Positions 58,737-64,000 of a DNA stretch of 64,000 nt are shown here, piece by piece (positions within the stretch are counted from its first letter, which is position 1; every line of letters begins with the position of its first letter). The notes under the pieces were generated by a model. That model made no database searches. It saw nothing but the letters and a program-made list of their open reading frames with translations, and was not told the DNA's origin. This DNA is from Caloramator proteoclasticus DSM 10124. GTDB taxonomy: Bacteria > Bacillota > Clostridia > Clostridiales > Caloramatoraceae. Location of the stretch: contig NZ_FQVG01000001.1 in the NCBI RefSeq assembly GCF_900129265.1, positions 55,534-119,533 on the forward strand. The letters run 5' to 3'. A program made the position numbers and the translations under genes.

Positions 58737-60359
58737 GTGGAGGTATATTTATATAAGGCAAGGGGTAAGGGCGGAAGCATATATGATATTACATTAAATC
58801 CTCAGATAGATTTTGAAGTTTTAAGGAAGATTAGGGGAATAACCAATATAGAGATTTTAACGGATAAAATAGATTTATGTGTTGCTGAAGAGATAATAAA
58901 TCAAATTTACAGTGGGAACTTTATTGGAAGATTTATATCTCTTCAGGAGTATTATCTAAATAAAATATTAAAGAGTTATGGTATAAAGAAGGAGAGTAGA
59001 TTTATTACAAGCGGTAAGCCTATTCCCAAGGTTGAGGATTTAGAGAGGATAGAGGAATATATAAAGGGAAAGATAATTTCCTTTAGATATTTAATGGAAT
59101 TAGATGAAATAAAAAATATGGATTATGAATTAGTTATAGATGTAATACAGACTCTGTATTGTGAGAGAAGAATTAAATATACAAAGGCTGTAAAAACCAT
59201 TAAAAATAAAGAAGTATGTTTTTTGTGTGAAAAGGAAAAATGCGATGTTTGTAATTTTGAACATATTGAGGATGATATACTTCTCTATGCTGCTGACAAC
59301 TATAATAATTTAAAGCCGCCCCATATTGAACCTATAATAAATAGGAGTTCTATAGCAACAGTTAATACATTGAAGGAAGTAACAGAATTTATAAAGTCTA
59401 AAAGGGAAAAAAGTATGCTTCTTTCATCGCCAAAGGCATTTAGCATTGATGTTTTAATAGAGGCAGTTTATGAAGTGTTAAAGGTAGGAGGAAGAGTTCT
59501 ATATATTACTTCTCCTAAATTTATAAACGAAGCAAAACAGGAGTTTCAAAGTAAAATAAATGGTGCAAGGGTAGAGATAGTTCTTGGGAGAAAGGCAAAA
59601 CTTGTTGACTGCGAGATAATTGTAACATCGTATACAGATTACCCCTGCTTTTATAAGTCCTTTGATTTAGTTATATTTGATAAAAGGCTGATATTTTTAG
59701 ATTTAACGAGCCTTCAGGATGAAATTTTCAAAAAAGCAAAAAAAGAGAGAGGTAAGTTTTTGAAAATATCGGTTTCACTAAATGAGGAAGATAAAAAGGA
59801 ATATAAAGATTTGATTTATATGCCTGTCGATGGAATTAAAAAACCTATGCCTGAACCTATGAATATAATCTCCAGATATTTAGATGGGACAGAGGATTTT
59901 ATGCCTCAAATGGCAATAGATTTTATACTTTTTACAATAAGCAAGAAAAACAACTTGATTATTTTTGTGCCAGATGAAGGTTATATCCAGAAGGTTTATT
60001 ATATTTTATCTCAGACTTTAAATATTGATACAGATTTGATAGAGTATTCAACTCATAAAGATAAGGATGGACTATTTAGATTTATGAAAAAAGAGGGCAG
60101 CATATTGATTTCCTCTGATGCAGCTGATGCATATTTAAGCTATGAAAATACAAATGTAATCATTATGTATAGTGACAATAGGGCATATACATTAGAGGCA
60201 ATAATATATATGTGTCAAATTCCTATGAATTTTCAAGGAAAGAAAATAGGAGAGGTATATTTTGTGTCATGTCAGGAAACAGAAAATATGCAGATAGCAA
60301 AATCAACAATAAGAATATTAAACAAGGTTGCGTGGGAAAAGGGATATTTGAAAAAATAG
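58737..60359 (+). CDS. ComFA-like protein with all helicase motifs degenerated
   Basis: The ComFA family helicase powers DNA uptake together with ComFC. This 540-residue product keeps the N-terminal zinc-finger cysteines (VCFLCEKEKCDVCNF) and the general layout, but motif I reads MLLSSPKAFS instead of GAGKT, motif II reads DLVIFDKRL instead of DEVD/DEAD, and motif III reads ISVSLN instead of SATP. The C-terminal QIAGRVGR-like motif is also absent. It should not bind ATP in the canonical way. The reading frame is intact. GTG 58737 has GGGAG upstream. Confidence 0.65.
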   Translation: MEVYLYKARGKGGSIYDITLNPQIDFEVLRKIRGITNIEILTDKIDLCVAEEIINQIYSGNFIGRFISLQEYYLNKILKSYGIKKESRFITSGKPIPKVEDLERIEEYIKGKIISFRYLMELDEIKNMDYELVIDVIQTLYCERRIKYTKAVKTIKNKEVCFLCEKEKCDVCNFEHIEDDILLYAADNYNNLKPPHIEPIINRSSIATVNTLKEVTEFIKSKREKSMLLSSPKAFSIDVLIEAVYEVLKVGGRVLYITSPKFINEAKQEFQSKINGARVEIVLGRKAKLVDCEIIVTSYTDYPCFYKSFDLVIFDKRLIFLDLTSLQDEIFKKAKKERGKFLKISVSLNEEDKKEYKDLIYMPVDGIKKPMPEPMNIISRYLDGTEDFMPQMAIDFILFTISKKNNLIIFVPDEGYIQKVYYILSQTLNIDTDLIEYSTHKDKDGLFRFMKKEGSILISSDAADAYLSYENTNVIIMYSDNRAYTLEAIIYMCQIPMNFQGKKIGEVYFVSCQETENMQIAKSTIRILNKVAWEKGYLKK

Positions 60360-61003
60360 TATTTTTGCTAAATTGCCTGTTAGAGGTTATATTTCAACAG
60401 CCATATTTTTGTATTATTTGTGGTAGAGAACTTGCCTATGAAGAAGTATATATTTGTGATGGATGTCAAGATAGTTTTGAAAGAGTAACGGATATAGTAA
60501 AAATAGATGGACAAGATGATATTTTTTTAGATGAGTGTATAGCACTTTATGAGTTTAAAGGTAATGTAAGGGATATTGTACACGATTTGAAATATAGGGG
60601 GAAAAAAGATTTATCTAATGTTATTGCCTATCTAATTAATAAAAATATAAACTTAGATGCGGATTTAATTACGTGGGTTCCGCAGTCTAAAAGAACATAT
60701 AGGAATAGAGGATATAATCAATCAGAGGAGATTGCAAAGTATCTATCCTATTATACGAATATTAAATGTGAAGAATTACTTATTAGGGTTAAAGAAACTC
60801 AATCTCAAGTATTGCTAAATGGCATAGATAGATGGTATAATGTATGGGATGCTTTTAGTGCAGAGAGGAATTTAAAGGGATTAAAAGTTTTAATTGTAGA
60901 TGATGTCGTAACTACAGGAGCAACACTAAATTATTGTGCAAAGGCATTAAAACAAAAGGGTGCATATGTAGTTAATGCCATATGTTTTGCAAAGAGTTGT
61001 TAA
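60332..61003 (+). CDS. comFC: ComFC-like phosphoribosyltransferase-fold protein
   Basis: Competence-associated protein of the PRTase fold. A zinc-ribbon (CIICGRELAYEEVYICDGC) lies at the N-terminus and the PRPP-loop is VLIVDDVVTTGAT (about residue 187). YRNRGYNQSEEIAKYL is also typical. About 223 residues from GTG 60332. The true start is uncertain: earlier in-frame starts at 60212 and 60269 would overlap the upstream gene by over 90 bases. Confidence 0.88.
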   Translation: MGKGIFEKIVFLLNCLLEVIFQQPYFCIICGRELAYEEVYICDGCQDSFERVTDIVKIDGQDDIFLDECIALYEFKGNVRDIVHDLKYRGKKDLSNVIAYLINKNINLDADLITWVPQSKRTYRNRGYNQSEEIAKYLSYYTNIKCEELLIRVKETQSQVLLNGIDRWYNVWDAFSAERNLKGLKVLIVDDVVTTGATLNYCAKALKQKGAYVVNAICFAKSC

Positions 61004-61006
61004 TTA

Positions 61007-61226
61007 GGTTGTATCAGCTGGGTCTGTGGTTGAAAGTCGATGCTAGCCGCAGGCGAAACGACCCACGTAAGTCAGACAAAAGTCTGATGAGCATGGTGCG
61101 GTTTAGAAGTAAGTCCTGCCGAAGTAAAACTTCGAGAGGGGGATTAGTGAGAGGCATACACCTTAAGCAAAACCTCCAGCAGGCGAGTGTGGGGGCAAAG
61201 ACCAGGTCAGCCAGTTGATACAGCCT
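61007..61226 (+). ncRNA. raiA-motif structured RNA
   Basis: A 219-base, comparatively GC-rich segment closed by a long stem: GGTTGTATCAGCTGG (61007-61021) pairs with CCAGTTGATACAGCC (61211-61225) over 15 bp with two G-U pairs. Position directly upstream of raiA/hpf and downstream of comFC is the known place of the raiA-motif RNA in Clostridia. Inner segments such as GAAACGACCCACGTAAGTC and GTCAGAC-AAAA-GTCTGAT form further hairpins. No protein should be called here. Confidence 0.85.
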
Positions 61227-61239
61227 TTTTATATTTTTT

Positions 61240-61273
61240 AAAAAAGTCTTCTAAGGGTGGAAGACTTTTTTTG
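61240..61273 (+). terminator. Terminator after the raiA-motif RNA
   Basis: AAAAAAGTCTTC (61240-61251) pairs with GAAGACTTTTTT (61260-61271), followed by more T. Confidence 0.9.
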
Positions 61274-61649
61274 TTTTAACTTTATAATTAAAAAATAATT
61301 TTTGGTTAAAATAAGATTAACAAATTTGTTTTATAATATATTGCTTATGTTCGATTAAAATTGTAAGAAAATTAGTTATCAACAACTTGTACAAAAATAA
61401 AAGTCTTAAAAATAAAGTTATGCACAGACTTTTACACATTATCCACAGGTATTTATCCAAAGTTTCCACACTCGAACAAATATATTTTGTGTAGTAAAAG
61501 TACAAAAAATACATAAAATAAATATAAAACGTAATTAGAATGCTCAAAATGGTTAAAAAATTTTGAAAAGGGAACTTGAACTAATTTGATAAAAATATTA
61601 CAATATAATAAACAAATTCCCTTATAACATAAGGAAAGGGGTAGATTCT
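61274..61649. other. Intergenic region with DnaA-box-like cluster before hpf
   Basis: 376 AT-rich bases without a gene. TTATCCACA at 61439-61447 is a perfect DnaA box. TTATCAACA (61376-61384), TTATGCACA (61418-61426) and TTATCCAAA (61453-61461) each differ by one base, and GTTTCCACA (61462-61470) by two; all are on the same strand. A very AT-rich stretch (61490-61620) follows. The hpf promoter must also lie here, perhaps with TATAAT at 61605-61610. Confidence 0.6.
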
Positions 61650-62174
61650 ATGAAGTATATAATGACAGGTAAAAATGTTGCATTAACTGATGCCCTAAAG
61701 GCAACAGTAGAAAGGAAGCTTGGAAAATTAGAAAGGTATTTTTCAGGAGATGTAGAGGCACATATAACATTAAGTGTTCAAAAGACAAAACAAATAATTG
61801 AAGTTACAATACCCTTCAATGGAATGATTCTAAGAGCAGAAGAATCAACTAATGATATGTATTCATCCATAGATAATGTAGTTGAGAAGCTTGAAAAGCA
61901 AATAATTAAACATAAAACAAAACTTGAAAAACAAATTAGAGAAGGTGCTATAAAGTTTGCAGAAGTTCCAAAATATGATTTTGATGAGGATGATGTTAAT
62001 ATAAAGAAGATAAAGAGATTTTCATTAAAGCCAATGAATGTTGAAGAGGCAGTTTTACAGATGGAACTTTTAGGACACGATTTTTTTGTATTTAAGAATG
62101 CAGAGACTGATGATGTGAACGTTGTTTATAAGAGAAACGATGGAGGATATGGATTAATAGAACCAGAATTTTAA
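61650..62174 (+). CDS. hpf: Ribosome hibernation promoting factor, long form
   Basis: Binds the 30S subunit and dimerises ribosomes in stationary phase. The N-terminal S30AE/RaiA domain (KLGKLERYFSGDVEAHITLS) is followed by a linker and the C-terminal dimerisation domain (VEEAVLQMELLGHDFFVFKN, NVVYKRNDGGYGLIEPE). The long form of 174 residues allows 100S formation by one protein. AAGGAAAGGGG precedes ATG 61650. The raiA-motif RNA lies 420 bases upstream. Confidence 0.95.
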   Translation: MKYIMTGKNVALTDALKATVERKLGKLERYFSGDVEAHITLSVQKTKQIIEVTIPFNGMILRAEESTNDMYSSIDNVVEKLEKQIIKHKTKLEKQIREGAIKFAEVPKYDFDEDDVNIKKIKRFSLKPMNVEEAVLQMELLGHDFFVFKNAETDDVNVVYKRNDGGYGLIEPEF

Positions 62175-62175
62175 G

Positions 62176-62196
62176 AAGGGGCCGTTAGGCCCTTTT
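62176..62196 (+). terminator. Terminator after hpf (first copy)
   Basis: AAGGGGCC and GGCCCTTTT form a hairpin around GTTA with a T run. A copy with one extra C lies at 62478-62497, across the repeat. Confidence 0.8.
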
Positions 62197-62477
62197 AGTT
62201 TGTTGAAAAAGTTATATATTGATTAGCCCCATGAAGGATTTCTTGGGCATTCGTTCATTTCGCTAATCAATTCTAAGCTTTTCTTTGTTTGGAAAAGTCC
62301 TACCCTCGCGATGCCATCGTCCTGATGGCCGCTCGGCTCGGCACGTCCTGTGCCGAATTACGGACTTTTCCAAAGTCGAAAAGCTAAGAATTGCTAAAGC
62401 TCACGAAAGAGCCCATTGAAATCCATTCATGGGGCTTTTTCAAAATTTAGCTAACAAGTAGTTTTGTCAACAATCTC
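62197..62477. repeat. Palindromic MITE-like repeat, full-length copy C (inverted to copy A)
   Basis: Nearly the reverse complement of copy A along its whole length, including the GC-rich core: GCCATCGTCCTGATGGC and CGGCACGTCCTGTGCCG are the same two hairpins seen at 34368-34410. Outer arms AGCCCCATGAAGGATTTC (62225-62242) and GAAATCCATTCATGGGGC (62418-62435). Both ends are shared with A, and the element is flanked by two copies of the hpf terminator. Confidence 0.85.
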
Positions 62478-62486
62478 AAGGGGCCG

Positions 62487-63407
62487 TTAGGCCCCTTCTT
62501 CTCTTGGTATCTTATTTTGTATATTTTCAATTAACTCACTTATATAAAGTTTTGCCTCTGATAAACTCATTGCAGTTAAATCAAATGTCGAAGATAAGTT
62601 TTTACTAAGTCCCGCTTGAAGGTCAGAAATTATTAGAAGTGAATTTTCTTTTGTTGTTCCCATACGTTTTCTAAAATCCGAGTATTTTGATATATATCTT
62701 TGGTAATCGCCTGTTTTACATTCTATCCATATAGGAACATCTTTAACTATAAACAGCATATCAACTTCAAAGTTATCGCCATTTGGTAGTTCCAACTGGC
62801 AGTTTTGAACAAAGGAAAAGTCATTAATTCCCTTTGTATGAAGCTCACTAATTACAATGTTTAAAATGTAGTTTTCAAGCCATCCACCTGTAAAGAAGTT
62901 TATTACCCTACCTACTCTTTGTGGTGCTCCTGTTATAATTCTACTTGATTTTTTATAGGAATAGTTTGATAAAAATGCGTTTTTATAAAGAAGGCTACAA
63001 AACTGAGTACAGTAGGTTATAACCTCTTGAGGTTTGTTCTGCATATTAAAAAAGAAACTATTTCCATTTGATAAAGAGGGTTTTATGACAGCATATAATT
63101 CCCTAAGATATTCGTATCTATTCCCAAGATAATTAGAGAGCTTCATAAAAATATCATCATCAACGTCGGTTTTATAATTTTTTATCATCATTTTTCGCGA
63201 CATAATATAATTAATAGCAGCATTTTGATTGTTTAACTCAATGGTATCATTTTGAGTTTCTGAAACACCTATGTGATTTAATTTTTCAATTTTAATTAAA
63301 TTTTTCTTTAAATTACTCCCCCCATCAATTTTTAAATTTAAAAGTCTAATTTCTTCCCTAAGAAGTTTAACTTCTTCTATTAGTTGATGAAGAAGCATTT
63401 CATCCAA
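62487..63407 (-). CDS. PD-(D/E)XK nuclease-like protein with coiled-coil N-terminus
   Basis: The 306-residue product begins with a predicted coiled coil (LIEEVKLLREEIRLLNLKI), followed by a helical middle and a C-terminal restriction-endonuclease-like core. FEVDMLFIVKD then WIECKTGDYQ supply the D...ExK catalytic triad (about residues 232-252), in the style of DUF1887 nuclease domains, and SLLIISDLQAG follows. No CARF or methylase domain is present and no CRISPR locus is nearby. TTG 63407 behind GGGGGGTG is favoured; ATG 63425 is possible. Its stop codon lies within the second terminator copy. Confidence 0.7.
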   Translation of the reverse strand: MDEMLLHQLIEEVKLLREEIRLLNLKIDGGSNLKKNLIKIEKLNHIGVSETQNDTIELNNQNAAINYIMSRKMMIKNYKTDVDDDIFMKLSNYLGNRYEYLRELYAVIKPSLSNGNSFFFNMQNKPQEVITYCTQFCSLLYKNAFLSNYSYKKSSRIITGAPQRVGRVINFFTGGWLENYILNIVISELHTKGINDFSFVQNCQLELPNGDNFEVDMLFIVKDVPIWIECKTGDYQRYISKYSDFRKRMGTTKENSLLIISDLQAGLSKNLSSTFDLTAMSLSEAKLYISELIENIQNKIPREEGA

Positions 63408-63475
63408 AACAACACCCCCCAACATTTGTTATTTAATATATATTCTATGTTTATTTTACAATTCCTTCTTTTAGG

Positions 63476-63503
63476 TAAAAAAAATACCCACATTAAGTGG
63501 GTA
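63476..63503 (-). terminator. Minus-strand terminator upstream of the nuclease gene
   Basis: Read on the minus strand, TACCCAC and GTGGGTA form a stem around TTAAT, followed by nine T residues. It would end transcription coming from the right, yet the next gene to the right is a plus-strand transposase; the transposon may have displaced the original neighbour. Confidence 0.75.
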
Positions 63504-63669
63504 GGGGGAGTGGTGTATTGGGGGTTTCAAATTTCGTCAAATATCTACATATCTTTACTTTAATTTTAGTCTTTTAGGCTAATTTTGTCAACTAAATTTT
63601 TCTAATTTTTTTATTTAACTAAAAAGCAACAGAAGTGGCCCACTTCTATAAGTGGGTGATGAATGTTGT

Positions 63670-63697
63670 TTGACACATTCTTCCTTTATGATATAAT
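63670..63697 (+). promoter_or_regulatory. Promoter of the IS200-type transposase
   Basis: TTGACA (63670-63675), 16-base spacer, TATAAT (63692-63697), 32 bases before the transposase start. Confidence 0.75.
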
Positions 63698-63728
63698 CAG
63701 TATTATAGGAAGGAGGTTATGTAATATA

Positions 63729-64000
63729 ATGGATTTAGACAATAATAATCACTCAGTATTCTTGTTGTATTATCATCTTGTTTTGGTAACTAAATATAGA
63801 AGAAAAGTTATTGATGATAATATATCGAATAGACTAAAAGAAATATTTGAAAAGATACAGGATAATTATAATATCACATTACAAGAATGGAACCATAATA
63901 AAGACCATATCCATATATTATTCAAAGCACATCCTAATACAGAGTTGTCTAAGTTTATAAATGCATATAAAAGTGCTTCATCAAGATTGATAAAGAAAGA
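63729..64000 (+). CDS. tnpA: IS200/IS605 family transposase TnpA (Y1), cut by window end
   Basis: Single-strand HUH transposase. The first 90 residues are present: HSVFLLYYHLVLVTKYRRKV opens the domain, and KDHIHILFKAHP carries the HUH motif as HIH. The catalytic tyrosine would lie beyond the window end. ATG 63729 has GGAGG 12 bases upstream. Confidence 0.9.
   Translation, partial: MDLDNNNHSVFLLYYHLVLVTKYRRKVIDDNISNRLKEIFEKIQDNYNITLQEWNHNKDHIHILFKAHPNTELSKFINAYKSASSRLIKK

Larger units (their letters stand above)
63631..64000 (+). mobile_element. IS200/IS605-type insertion sequence, left end and partial transposase
   Basis: The left end shows the subterminal hairpin CCCACTT-CTAT-AAGTGGG (63639-63656), overlapped by the palindrome AGAAGTGG/CCACTTCT, then GTGATGAATG. 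A promoter and a Y1 transposase gene follow. The right end lies outside the window, so the presence of a tnpB gene cannot be judged. Confidence 0.85.

Noticed and set aside
58737..60359. Frameshifted comFA pseudogene
   Set aside because: The frame is open over its full length with intact zinc-finger cysteines; motif loss is by substitution, not by frameshift.
60982..61218. 78-codon frame after comFC
   Set aside because: It lies wholly within the raiA-motif RNA; its basic, Ser/Arg-rich product reflects structured RNA sequence.
61376..61620. Chromosome replication origin
   Set aside because: DnaA-like boxes and an AT-rich stretch are present, but no dnaA, dnaN or rpmH is nearby, so a box cluster is the safer reading.
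62487..63407. CRISPR-associated Card1/Can2 effector
   Set aside because: The nuclease core resembles DUF1887, but no CARF domain, cas gene or array is present in the window.

Overview
The window is a low-GC, AT-rich stretch from an anaerobic, spore-forming Firmicute of class Clostridia. The evidence is the anaerobic (cbi-type) cobalamin route, a hybrid cluster protein, spoIID/spoIIQ/spoIIID/yyaC, the clostridial order atp operon - ywmB - murA - spoIID - spoIIQ - spoIIID - mbl, frequent TTG/GTG starts and strong AGGAGG ribosome binding sites. A Caloramator- or Clostridium-like genome would fit, but the sequence alone does not settle the genus.

Layout. 1-23.5 kb: a truncated cobalamin riboswitch and two tandem terminators open a run of 28 overlapping or tightly spaced plus-strand genes. 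They make cobalamin from glutamyl-tRNA and cobalt: cobT-cobU-cobS-cobC, cbiMNQ (no cbiO), cbiP-cbiB-cobD-pduX-cbiA-cbiX-cbiC-cbiD-cbiE-cbiT-cbiL-cbiF-cbiG-cbiH-cbiJ, then hemA, a precorrin-2 dehydrogenase, hemC, a cobA-hemD fusion, hemB and hemL. No protohaem genes follow uroporphyrinogen III, so the tetrapyrrole flux appears dedicated to corrinoid and sirohydrochlorin. 23.5-37 kb: a housekeeping block with hcp (minus strand), yqhQ, prmC, a split chromate transporter, prfA, two small membrane proteins, a ZIP transporter, sua5/tsaC, ywlE, rpiB, upp, dCMP deaminase, tagO and mnaA/wecB.

37-50.5 kb: a structured leader with a strong terminator (candidate Na+ riboswitch) precedes the F1Fo ATP synthase operon atpIBEFHAGDC. 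The cell wall and sporulation block ywmB-murA-spoIID-spoIIQ-spoIIID-mbl-yyaC follows. 50.5-55.5 kb: an unknown anchored protein, a TtcA-like tRNA thiolase, a tRNA cluster with one mosaic Val/Thr tRNA, a DUF1232 protein, a SAM-I riboswitch with metK, and the DUF1659/DUF2922/YvrJ small-protein trio. 55.9-61 kb: a sigma-A promoter carrying a perfect LexA box in its spacer drives a ComK-like gene, recD2, a ComFA-like pseudo-helicase and comFC. 61-64 kb: a raiA-motif RNA, a cluster of DnaA-box-like sites, hpf, a PD-(D/E)XK nuclease-like gene on the minus strand and the left end of an IS200/IS605 element cut by the window edge.

A family of palindromic, MITE-like repeats sits directly downstream of intrinsic terminators at 34.2, 46.1, 49.8 and 62.2 kb, with relatives at 38.7 and 55.5 kb. 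In three cases all or part of the terminator hairpin is duplicated on both sides of the element, as expected if the element inserts into terminators with a long target duplication. I consider this, the SOS/competence operon, the mosaic tRNA and the ATP synthase leader the most rewarding items.
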